DNA of 33,897 nt from Jaapia argillacea MUCL 33604 (taxonomy: Eukaryota > Basidiomycota > Agaricomycetes > Jaapiales > Jaapiaceae): the NCBI GenBank assembly GCA_000697665.1, contig KL197754.1, positions 1-33,897 on the forward strand, given 5' to 3'. This document shows, one piece after another, positions 9,132-18,535 of the stretch (the first letter of the stretch is position 1; each line of letters begins with the position of its first letter). The translations under genes and the position numbers were made by a program. The notes under the pieces were generated by a model. It saw only the letters and a list, made by a program, of their open reading frames with translations. It searched no databases and was not told the origin of the DNA.

Positions 9132-10808
9132 TCAAGCCCACGATCTCCTCTTGGCAACAGGTATAACCTCCCTCTGTCTCCCATCCTTCGAAACACTCCT
9201 ATTCCTCCCAACACTCCGCTCGTCCCGAGGCGGTACCAACAATCGACCATTATTTGACAGAGTCGATCGTTGAGAGATTTTCCCAGCATTTTTCACCGCG
9301 TCGGCGTACTTCGTCGAAACTTGTGCGGAAGCGTCAAGCGTACTAGGTTTCGCTATTGGAGACTTGGGTCGTGGTGTCTCGACGTTAGCAGACCGTTGGA
9401 CTCCAGTCACTCGACCTCGGCTTTGAGCCATGTCATCGGCTGTGGCATATGGTGATCCTTTCCGTCGGGGGGTGGATGGACTTGGACTCGGGGTCGGGGT
9501 CGGGCTGGGTTCTACGAGTGTTACATTCGAGGACATCGTGTCCGAGCGTTGGAGTTCGAGGGTGGGATGGTCTGGCGTCCCATTACCTAACGAAAGGGTT
9601 AGTAGCGAATTCCTCCCAGTCTCAAGGTTGAGCTAACCATTCATCTGTCCTAAACTCCTCGAACCAACTCTCCGATCCTCCATAACCCTCCTCAAACCTT
9701 CATTCTCCAGCCGCAACCTCTCAATCACACTCTCCCTATCCTCAAGCAGAATATCCAACCGATTCTTCGAAAGTTCGAAGGTGCGCCTCGCCTCCTCCGA
9801 TTGCCACCTGCACTCTGCAAGAGCCATCTTCGCCTCCTCGACCTCCTTCCTCATCTCCTCCTCAGCCTTCATCCGCTCCTCTACCTTCTTCACCATCTCG
9901 GCCCTCTTTCCGTCCGACTCCTTCCACTTATTCTCCAAAGTCTTATACGCTTCCTGTCGATACCTCATAACTTGTTTCGTAGCCAATTTTGCCGCCGTCA
10001 ACTGCTTATCCAAGCCCAACCTCGTATTCTCCGATGCTGCCAAGCGTTCCTCCAAGTCCGCACGTACGCGTTGTTGGAGGACGAGGTCGAATTGAGCGTC
10101 AATCAAGGCTGAGACCAGTTCGACTTCCTTTTTTGCTAATTGGGTAACTTTGTTGCCGTAGAAACGTTGGAGGCCATTAAGGTGGAGGATTTGTTGGGTA
10201 TGGGCAAACTCTACTGCTGTCCACCTTCGACTCCCGCTCCCGTTCTTCTCGATTCCCACCATACTACGCGAATGTTCATCCAAGTGGAATTCTGATACTT
10301 CTTGCGGGATCGACTTTGCGATGTTGCTCCATAATCTTCCAGAAAACCACCAACAATTGAACGTGTGAACATTGTAAGATGGAGCGCAAGTTACTGTGAT
10401 TTCGAGGAGGAGTCCTATGAGTGAGATTTGTGTTCGTGGATGATGACTTTGGTTTATCGTGAGTCTAGCGATGATATGGTCCTCATGGACCATCAAGTCG
10501 TATGCGTTATTCGAAATCGTGATAGTGTCGATTGATTTGGACGTTCGACGCGGTCCAAAGACGGTGGACCAAGAATCGGTGTCACGTTCGATACGAAAGG
10601 CAACGGTGGTATTGGTGGTTAGGATTAGGAACTCATGAGATGGCGTTCCAGGCGTCTTGCCCCATTTCATGCTAGTCATGTGGATTTGATCAATCCCGTC
10701 CGCCAAGGCTTCAGGCGACTTGGTCCATTTGCAAAAGTCTTCGACTGAGTTGGTACGAGAGAGACTGTGGGTATGGGCTGAGGGGAGGTCGAGGAGGTCT
10801 TTGATCAT
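9132..10808 (-). CDS. Coiled-coil protein with HEF...NCWWF N-terminal domain
   Basis: Two exons, 9638-10808 and 9132-9586, joined across a 51-nt intron with a CTAAC branch site; 541 aa. I do not recognise a named family. Residues ~20-200 form a globular part with a His in SHEFLIL (H58) and a Cys in HTFNCWWF (C152). Residues ~215-385 are strongly charged heptad-like sequence (EERLAASE..., KKVEERMKAEEEMRKEVEEAK), a long coiled coil. The C-terminal tail is rich in Ser, Pro, Thr and Arg, low-complexity (PSPTPTPSPSPSTP) and probably disordered. The His/Cys pair resembles the order in LRAT-like and PPPDE permuted papain folds, an inference only. A spliced exon boundary upstream (intron 10829-10885) suggests a 5' UTR intron or one more coding exon. 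Confidence 0.75.
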
Positions 10809-10828
10809 GATATCTCTAGCGCCTTCGT

Positions 10829-10885
10829 CTACAATTGAACGTTAGTGCACCAGACAGATGAAACGAAACGGATTTGAGAGCTTAC
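10829..10885 (-). other. 5' intron of the coiled-coil gene
   Basis: On the minus strand the sequence reads AG|GTAAGC at 10886/10885, CACTAACG as branch site and TTGTAG| before 10828, a textbook 57-nt intron. It ends 20 nt before the chosen ATG. The frame upstream of the donor is open for only a few codons before a stop, so it most likely splices a 5' UTR. Confidence 0.55.
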
Positions 10886-11934
10886 CTAACTGGATACGAG
10901 GTCTCTAAACAGATTTCAGAGTGGTATATTCAGCTTTCAAACTAGATCTCGTCTTGCAGTCTAAAGCATTCAAATAAGAGTTGCTGTCGATAGAATGAAA
11001 GGTAATGCAGAGCATCGCCACATCATTAACTGCGGCCTGTGTTAATCATCGAGCTTGCCATGCAATGCAGGCGCTTGATAGGACTGCCTCGAGGTGCTAT
11101 AGGTCGGCCCCAATGTCAGGTGCATGGTACTGGCGATATCGAAGCGCTGGGAAGGATTATCGTCCCAGAAACAGTTAACCTCGAATCCATGATCAGAGAG
11201 GTCGTCGTGGCGCCGAGCTTGAATATGGAGCTTGCCGAGAGGATGCAGAAGTCACATCGATGAAGCTCGGACTTACCTCGCGTTTTTATTCATATGCATC
11301 CATCGAAGATATGTCATCTAACGAGAAGGCACAACATACCTACCTTGGTCGCTTCACTCTGGTCGTTCGGTAACTTGCCTGCGAGAGAAGGATGTTTTAA
11401 AGCAATCGATACAAATTCTAGATACTACGAACGAACGAGTCCCAAAAGATGAGGGAGAGATATATGGAGTACACCACCGGACTTTGACACGGCGAAAATA
11501 ACGAAACAGATGCAATGAGCTACAGACAAATGTGATAAAGAGGTCAGAATATTCAAACTCCAACCGGGGGAAGTATATGCAAAGCGACGACAAAACAAAT
11601 CGTCGGATAGATATGTAAAAGGAGTGCGTGCGTGTGTGCAGTGGTGGCAGGTGGGATGAGCCGGGGAGTGTCGGGTAGACCGGTGTGTCCATATGTACAG
11701 AGGTGCAAGATGTATGGTACATCGACTGGTGTGCGTTCTGTCACCGGCGCGAAGGGGTGTGATGAAGGCGGAGCGCGTCAAGCCACCGGAGGATAGACGG
11801 TGGTAGGGCGTCGTTGCCGTTGACAGAAAGTGAGGCGGCATGAGGAACTAAGGAATCGATGTTAGTCAAGGAGATACGGGAGGGGGATCGAAGGATGGGA
11901 CTCACTGCTCAGACCAGCCATCACGTTGGGTTTA
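10886..11934. other. Intergenic stretch without supported gene
   Basis: Holds the 5' region of the coiled-coil gene and the 3' region of the secreted-protein gene. Open frames occur on both strands (for example minus 11841-11425), but they overlap each other and show no family motif, periodic residue pattern or splice logic. I see no RNA gene. Confidence 0.4.
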
Positions 11935-12267
11935 TCAAAACGGCGCGTCCCTTGGTACTACGTCCAGCGGTGAAGGTAGTGGTTCCCTCTCGACCACCTC
12001 ACGCACTTCGAGTTCCGCCGTTCGAGCAAGGAGTTCCAACTCGGAAGGGGGTTCGGGAGAGGCATCAGCCTCGCGAGAACAAGTGTATTTGCACATTCTC
12101 TTCTCCTGGATGACCTCTACTGGAAGGGGTGCAGCGAACGTAGGTACCAGGAGGGCAACTAAAAAGGGGAAGAAACAGGTCAGTGAAATCCTAAAATGGA
12201 TAATCGGAAGGAGTAACTGACAGAATGCGAATAGGGTGAAGAGAGTGAGGACGATATTGGACTGCAT
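11935..12267 (-). CDS. Small secreted protein with CX3C motif (2 exons)
   Basis: Exons 12222-12267 and 11935-12158 give 89 aa. The N-terminus is a clear signal peptide (hydrophobic core LTLFTLFAFFALLVP, likely cleavage after TFAA). It is followed by a dibasic Kex2-type site (EKR, residues 34-36), then CKYTC, then an acidic Glu/Arg/Pro-rich tail. The 63-nt intron (GTCAGT...TTTTTAG) is a multiple of three and contains no stop, so an unspliced transcript would still encode a 110-aa secretory protein. No known family is recognised. It could be a processed peptide precursor or an effector-like small secreted protein. There is no CaaX end, so it is not a pheromone precursor. Confidence 0.6.
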   Translation of the reverse strand: MQSNIVLTLFTLFAFCQLLLPIIHFRISLTCFFPFLVALLVPTFAAPLPVEVIQEKRMCKYTCSREADASPEPPSELELLARTAELEVREVVEREPLPSPLDVVPRDAPF

Positions 12268-12318
12268 TGTATCGGATGGACGGAACGGGTAAAGAATGTA
12301 GGTTTGGTGAAGGGGGTG

Positions 12319-13560
12319 TCACAAGGCGGGGGGCGGGATTGATGAAAGAATGGAGATCAAGACGATCTTGTTTTGTTTTGAGTGAGGGTGGGGGGATACA
12401 AAGTGAAGCCTACGGGAGTGAGGCAACGACCTGATGTTCTCATCCATTCGGGACCTACACATCTTATACCCAAACGATGCGAACTCGCCAAACCTCGAGG
12501 CCATGACGGTGGCAATGGAAGGGAACGCGATACTTGAAAGTAAGGGCCCAAAATGGTATGCTTGTCCAGGGGGAAAGACGACGAAAGGATCAGCAACCGT
12601 CATCCATTTTCGCAAGAGGTGGGTACCGAGAATTGGAACGCCATTTGCACCGTCGTCTACAAAGCCAGCCCCGTATCGAGAACAAGAACATAAGTTTGAC
12701 ACGCGCCCAATTTGGAAATCTGAAAGAGATACATACCGTGTCACGTGATCGACATCACGATTCTACAAAGTCTTCGACTCTCGCACTCGGTCTTATGGGA
12801 ATATCTTTCCTCGATTTTTTGACGTTGTGTTGGATAGAGTCAGATTAAGGGACATGCCGGCATGGGTACCTGATCTCCGTCCCCGACTTTGTTGCAAGTG
12901 GGTCTGTTAGAGTTGCGATTGACCTGGAGTGTCAGACAGCTGAACAATGGGATACTCACAAACGATAGTGCCCTCGGATGGAATCTGTCACCCTGGAATG
13001 AGAGATGGGTAACTTGGGGGGAGGGGGACGGTTATTCCAGGGAATGCATGAGAAATCGACTCCGTCCAAAGGCTCGGCGTCGGGAAAAGCTGCCGTGACA
13101 AATTTGGTCATTGAACTTCTCGTCCATTGCATTTGCTTCCGTTGTCATCTCCAAAGATGCCGGCTATTTGATCTTTCACCGGACTACGTATGGTGCGTTG
13201 TCGAGTTCGCTGCCGTCGTCCAAGACACTGGTGTCATCTGAACAAGCTGCGTATCGGTCAACCTGCTAGTTCTGTTCAAATACGTAGGACTATACGAACA
13301 ACTTACAGTTTTGGGTCCCATAAAGGCACATGCAACACCACCAACATTTCAAAGATTGGATTCGAGGCTATCTCCCTCCCTCAAATACGCGGAGACATCG
13401 GTGATACCCAAGGCACATCTTCCCGTTCTTTGGCCCATACGCGCCTATACCCACGGGAGTATTCTTCCACATGCGCAGTTTGGCCCTGGGTCCCATAGAT
13501 ACGACTCTCCCATAACCTTCACGCAAGGTTAAGAATATTCCAGTGATGTCGTTCCTATCA
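12319..13560 (-). other. Unresolved, possibly decayed multi-exon gene
   Basis: Several minus-strand pieces look protein-like but do not assemble. A frame at 12744-12319 carries ...DDGANGVPILGTHLLRKW... and ...FPSIATVMASRFGEF.... An 18-codon block at 12870-12923 is bounded by CAG| and |GTACCC (VNRNSNRPTCNKVGDGDQ). Blocks near 13030-13100, 13190-13230 and 13310-13420 also look coding (KMCLGITDVSAYLREGDSLE, NVGGVACAFMGPKT with |GTAAGT after it). Stops and frame changes separate them. I cannot name a family, and this could be a pseudogene or a set of shadows. Confidence 0.25.
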
Positions 13561-15120
13561 GTCCAGTTCTTTGGTCATCGTCCTTGGCAGAAAGCGCCGG
13601 TGACAGCTCCTAGGATCGTTGGCGTTCCATTCTTCGAATCCTCCTGCCCATCGAAGCATAGGGGGGACGTGGATTGACACGCTCCCCTGCGTGGTGCTCC
13701 ATTTCGTGATCGAACAGTTCAGCTTCACGTATAGGAGCCTCCAGGATACTGGTGACTACCGAAATTCTTCGTCGTCGACAAAGGGTAAGCCAGCCTCGGT
13801 TATATTGCGACATGAGGGTTCACACCGATCCATGGGTCGGTGCCTCGACGCTGAGTATGTACCATCCTGCTGGCTATCGTGGTGGTGAAGTGGCGAGAAA
13901 ATTCTGATCGATCTAAATCCCCCTCTCGCCGAAAGCCCAACTATGAGCTAGTGTGGCGATATGTGCTCGGCCCAGAAACCAGCAGGTGAGCAACTATCAT
14001 GGGGCATGTCGTGCGGAATTCATCGACATCCGAGGGCTCAAGGGGAAGGCTCTATGGAACCAAAAAATTGACGGTCCATTGCTCCCGGGAGTGCGGTAAG
14101 ATTGTAGTGTTCTCCCTAGGCATGAACGACGGCCTTTGGCAAAGGGCGAGCATATCGGATTTGTTCGTTTTCTGCACTGGTAGGGAGGCGTGTGGTGCAT
14201 CACTGAGAATGGGGGATTCATGTGGCGTGAAGTGTCGCAAGTGTCAGACATCAGACGTTTCAAGCTTCGAAGAAATTCCATCTCGCCGTGTTTCTTTGGC
14301 AGTTCGCTTGGTAGGATATCCGGTTCTATTCTCCATTGCGCACAATGGGCGGGTAGCCTCGAGTGGCGGACCGCAGTATGCGCAGGTGAAACGAGGAGCT
14401 CACAAGCGAGGTCGTTCCTGGTTGCGTCCCGGGAAAGGGAGGGTTACTGTATTCGGTCAAAGATGTCTGACGGAGCCGTCGCGGGGAAATATGTGGAGGC
14501 GGCGAGGTTAATGTGCTTTGTGCCACATGTAGACGAACGCTTCACCAAACCAGAGAATATGCGGATATTTTATCCAACCGGGCAGAGTGCGCCTTTTCTG
14601 ATCGTCTCGAAAGCCTCGTCCTTCTGGAACCACGCCAAATTTTGGAAATTGTGACGCCGTAGTACAGCGAGCAGGAGAGAGTGCAACCACCAGTCTCGTC
14701 GTGCTTGAAGCTGTCAAACATTCGGTGAGAGTTACAAGCGCTAAATCGGGGGAGTTGCGCATGTCGGGGTCGGCGGTCAGATTGACTGGAAACTCGCGCA
14801 GGCGGGCAAGACGAAAGAGAAGCCTCCTCGAGGAAGAGAAACGCGACGAATCGAAAGAACGCGCAGCCTTCCTCCGGTCTTCGGGGTTGTGAGCTCCAGT
14901 CGAGATCACTTCGAACGATATTCCTTCGTGTTCGGGTGGGCTCTACACGATGCATACGGATGAAACAGTTGGTGTAAACCGTCTTGTATGTATTCCAACG
15001 CTTTTAGGATCCAGGGTGAGCTAATCATGAAGAGCACTAGAGTTTCAAGGATCGTTTCTTGTGGCCAATGCACGACTCGTGGTCGGCAACGAAGCAATAA
15101 CGAGACAACAAAATTTTCAC
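13561..15120. other. Long stretch without supported gene
   Basis: Open frames of 130-170 codons exist on both strands (for example plus 13999-14511 and minus 14955-14542). They overlap in conflicting frames and none shows a conserved domain that survives scrutiny. The DNA is GC-richer than the retroelement region and CpG is not depleted. I see no tRNA, rRNA or clear repeat. Confidence 0.35.
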
Positions 15121-15831
15121 ATGCAGGCTCCTCCTCTCCACCCGCCTTGCATCCACCTGGAGATTGTCCGCCCGAAGTATTTTGATTTTGCCACGGCTCC
15201 TGCTTGGATCTCTCGTATTTTACTCGACGCTTCCGCCTTCAAACCCAAGTCAATTTATCTGAGAGGTTTCATTGTCCAGTCTTCTCCAACCCGATGTCGT
15301 ACCAGTATCGGGCTTCACATAAGCACTCCTGACCTCGCACATACTGCGTGGCGCGTTGGCGCTCGCCCTTTCTCAGAGACTCGGTGGGATTGGGGCACGC
15401 AAACACCCCGGACACGGTTGATGCCGGACATCGTGTCTTCTGACCGACATGCGGACATGGGTCAAGGTCTGGTGAGTCTAATCGGTTCCCTCAATGAGTG
15501 GCGCTTTTACCAAACGATCTCGTACGCAGTTCCCGTTGAATGTGTAGAAATTGAGGGACTGGGCAGAGGTCAAATTCGACGATGCGTCCACTTGCCTGTA
15601 GAGAAATCGGTATGCTACCGTTCCATTTACCCTCACTGTCCCCTGAGCCGAGTTGACCACCTGAGTCGACAGAGCCCGTATCTGAGGTCTGAACCTCTGT
15701 TCGATATGATGACCTCAACAACCCCGAACGCGGACCCTTTCATTTTATGTCTTTACGATGATCACCGTGGCGGCCGTATAGCCCTCGACCCAGTGGTACA
15801 TAAGATGGCTGACCCTTCATCATCGGCCTGA
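15121..15831 (+). CDS. Uncertain open frame, hypothetical protein
   Basis: An uninterrupted frame of 236 codons from the first ATG, ending 19 bp before the next gene on the same strand. The residue mix is ordinary, with scattered Trp, Cys and Arg, but I recognise no domain, signal peptide or membrane segment. The opposite strand also has open frames here. It may be chance in CpG-rich DNA. It is listed because of its length. Confidence 0.2.
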   Translation: MQAPPLHPPCIHLEIVRPKYFDFATAPAWISRILLDASAFKPKSIYLRGFIVQSSPTRCRTSIGLHISTPDLAHTAWRVGARPFSETRWDWGTQTPRTRLMPDIVSSDRHADMGQGLVSLIGSLNEWRFYQTISYAVPVECVEIEGLGRGQIRRCVHLPVEKSVCYRSIYPHCPLSRVDHLSRQSPYLRSEPLFDMMTSTTPNADPFILCLYDDHRGGRIALDPVVHKMADPSSSA

Positions 15832-15850
15832 ACGCACGGCGATCTTCATC

Positions 15851-16750
15851 ATGCAAACTGTTCACCACCATAACCTCACTCTCCCCATCGAACTCATCCT
15901 CATATCCTTTGAGCTCGCTCTGACCCCATTCAATTTCCAAATCGCGACTTCGATATCATTGACTTGCTCATGGGCACGCCGATTTTGCACCCCGTATCTC
16001 TTTTCCACGCTCTCAGTCAACAACGTCCAACAACTCACCTTGCCCCCAACTATTGGCCGCGCCGTCCATAACCTTTGGGTGGATCATGTCGGGACTGATT
16101 GGGAGAGGGTGGGTGGTTTGTTTGGAAGATGCCCAAATTTCGAGCGTATCGCTTTACCTGGCGCGTACATGAAAGCTCTGTGCGGCTCTCTCCCCGATCT
16201 TCACGAGTCGCAGGGGAAACATGAGGAACTCGGCGGCCGAAGCGTTGCACGTTGTCGTTCCTTGTTCATATTTGGTGACATGGATGGATCATTCGCCGCC
16301 TTCACCTCCTTTACCCACCTCACCTTCCTCAAAAACATCACTCACCTTCGTATCGAAGCCCCCGTCGATGTCGTGAAATCGATCCCAGGCGAACTACTCC
16401 CAAACCTCACTCACCTCGCTCTGCCTATCTCCAAACCCTTTCTTACCCTCGATGGCGCAGGCTCGTTGATTATAGTGCGGATGATGTCGAGTTTGGAGAA
16501 GTTGGAGAAATTGGTCTTGACAACAGACATGAATGTCTATGTCGTCGCGTACACATCCTATCTCTCTCTTCGCCGACGACTTTCGGAGTGGAGGGGACGG
16601 GCCCGGGTTGGGTTCCTCATCGTATGGGAAACAGATGCAGATGTGGAGAAATGGAAGTATGAGATAAAGGAGGGGGTGACGGTTTGGGATAACCCTGCGA
16701 TAGACTGGATCCAGCGTCCACATGTTCGTCGGTCAGCTGGTGAAATATGA
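15851..16750 (+). CDS. F-box-like protein, 299 aa
   Basis: Single-exon gene. Residues ~10-55 have the F-box-like pattern LPIELILISFELAL...ISLTCSWARRFCTPYLFSTL, the Skp1-binding motif common in agaric genomes. The rest shows weak leucine-rich periodicity (SFTHLTFLKNITHLRIEA, LLPNLTHLALPI) and a C-terminal acidic/aromatic block (WETDADVEKWKYEI...WDNP). F-box proteins recruit substrates to SCF ubiquitin ligases, but the target cannot be inferred. The minus-strand gene at 21542-22627 has the same layout and may be a paralogue. Confidence 0.75.
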   Translation: MQTVHHHNLTLPIELILISFELALTPFNFQIATSISLTCSWARRFCTPYLFSTLSVNNVQQLTLPPTIGRAVHNLWVDHVGTDWERVGGLFGRCPNFERIALPGAYMKALCGSLPDLHESQGKHEELGGRSVARCRSLFIFGDMDGSFAAFTSFTHLTFLKNITHLRIEAPVDVVKSIPGELLPNLTHLALPISKPFLTLDGAGSLIIVRMMSSLEKLEKLVLTTDMNVYVVAYTSYLSLRRRLSEWRGRARVGFLIVWETDADVEKWKYEIKEGVTVWDNPAIDWIQRPHVRRSAGEI

Positions 16751-17158
16751 GGCCATCCTGACGGAAAGATGGGTGAGCACCTCGAGTTGTGGTACTAGAA
16801 AATCTTGACTGAACCTTCACCTTATCAGGTCAAGGCTTACGTAGCTTCTTTTCCAGTTTTGACCCTGTATGCTCTACGAAACGTTCCTCAATGCTATTGC
16901 TATACGTTGCCCTTATCATCGATGGAAATATTCAGGAGTTGGGGTTCCTAAAATGGTCTCCGATGATACATTGTCCGACGACCCGGGATATCGTTGCTTA
17001 CCAGTCTCCGCGGTTTAGGATTCGCCATTTACACCATGAATAATAATCATCGACGCGGGAGCATTCCGTGGCCTCTCATCACCAGCGTAAGAGTGGTATC
17101 AGAACTGACATGGATTCGCTTCATTTTCATAGCACATTTCAGATCAACATCTTCACTC

Positions 17159-18266
17159 ATGCCTCCCAAAGTGTGGTTCAGTACGTGATTCTTGTCATAC
17201 AGTTTACTCGTCTCTGACGCCATTCCTCAGTTACTGGCGTGTCTTCTGGTCTCGGTCGAGCGTTGACAGAACACGTCCTGAAGGAAGGAGAGATAGCTGT
17301 TGCGACCCTCCGTAACCCTCAGACCCTCAGTGATCTGTCCACGAAATATCCGACTTCTCAGCTGCTTGTTGTCAAGGTAGACGTTACCAAGCCCGACGAC
17401 ATTACATCTGCATTCAAGAAAGTTCAAGAAGAATTTGGGCGACTTGATGTTGTTGTCAATAACGCTGGTTATGGTGCATTGGCGGAAATCGAAGGAACCC
17501 CGGTTGACGGAGTTGCGAGGGGTGTGTTTGAGGTCAACTTTTGGGGAGCAGCCAATGTCAGTAGAGAGGCGGTTAGGTTTTTCAGGGATGTCAACGTCCC
17601 CGGTGTGGGCGGAAGACTATTGCAGATTTCATCGATGGCTGGTGTTGAGGCGGGTCCGGCTATCGGCTACTATAGTGCTAGGTCCGTCGACCCCTTTCTT
17701 TTTGCTCCACAGGTCCTGATCAACTCACCTGGTCATTTTTGCAGCAAGTTCGGTGAGTCGTATTTCTTGCAAGAGGGTGCATTGTGAGTATATCCTGATG
17801 GCGGCATCGTCAACTTAAGCTTTGGAGGGATTCTCTGAATCGCTCCGGAAGGAACTCAATCCCGCCTGGAACATCAAAGTAAGCGAGTGATTGGTCACAT
17901 CGAAAGTATAGATATAATGTTGATATCATCCCGTAGATCAACGTCATCGAACCAGGAGGCTTCCAAACTCGTGGCACAAAACCCGAATCCCTCGTAACAG
18001 TTCCACCCCACCCGGCCTACGACTACCCTGGAAGCCTAACATCAATGGTTCGGCAGTATATCACAACTGCAGTCCTACCTGGCGACGCCAACAAAGCTGT
18101 CGGCAGGATCTATGAGATCGTCACTCGTGATGGCGACCTGCCTTTCAGGATTCAACTGGGGAAGGATTCGATTGCGGCTGTTAAGAGGAAGATTGACGAC
18201 CTTCAGGCAGATGTGGTCGAGGTTGAGAAGCAAGGATGGTCCGAGAACTTACTCTTGGCCAATTAA
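17159..18266 (+). CDS. Short-chain dehydrogenase/reductase (5 exons)
   Basis: NAD(P)-dependent oxidoreductase of the classical SDR type; substrate unknown. Exons 17159-17180, 17231-17681, 17745-17752, 17820-17878 and 17937-18266 total 870 nt (289 aa). Family motifs: cofactor loop TGVSSGLG (the Gly-rich TGxxxGxG), NNAGYG, ISSMAG with the catalytic Ser, and YYSASK with the catalytic Tyr and Lys, then EPGGFQT. The third exon is only 8 nt and carries the catalytic Lys codon; skipping it destroys the active site and shifts the frame. It lies between an F-box-like gene and a kinase gene on the same strand. Confidence 0.93.
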
Positions 18267-18446
18267 GCCACTTTCGCATTTTGGTATGTCGGTGCCACTG
18301 CCCACGTGTCACATTGTTCTTACGGTGCTTTGTTCATAGGAGTGACAGCCACTGGTAGCCACGACCACGGTCGATCGTTTGAGTCGGATGTGGTCCCTAC
18401 GGTGGCCCTGGACGCTTTGCTTCCTCTTTGTGGCTCTTCTGGATGG

Positions 18447-18453
18447 TATATAA
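18447..18453 (+). promoter_or_regulatory. TATA box of the FunK1-type kinase gene
   Basis: TATATAA lies 83 bp upstream of the kinase ATG at 18536. It is followed by a pyrimidine-rich leader (CTATTCTTTTCACC..., CCTTACCTACACCTTCCC) typical of fungal transcription start regions. Confidence 0.5.
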
Positions 18454-18535
18454 CGGGCAATGGGATGTTCACTATTCTTTTCACCATACCATCCCCTTAC
18501 CTACACCTTCCCTGCCAACCGAACTTTACTTCAAG

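Noticed and set aside
11425-11841. Minus-strand 138-codon frame rich in His, Thr and Ser
   Set aside because: It lies downstream of the secreted-protein gene, shows no family motif and overlaps other frames. It is treated as 3' flanking DNA.
14110-14160. Minus-strand SPFAKGRRSCLGRTL, matching the cytochrome P450 haem motif FxxGxRxCxG
   Set aside because: No other P450 landmark is present: the frame has no PERW block before it and no matching C-terminal end after it. A four-residue pattern is expected about once by chance in six frames of a window this size.
13999-14511. Plus-strand 170-codon open frame
   Set aside because: No domain or sensible residue pattern, and it overlaps open frames on the other strand. 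It is most likely chance in GC-rich DNA.
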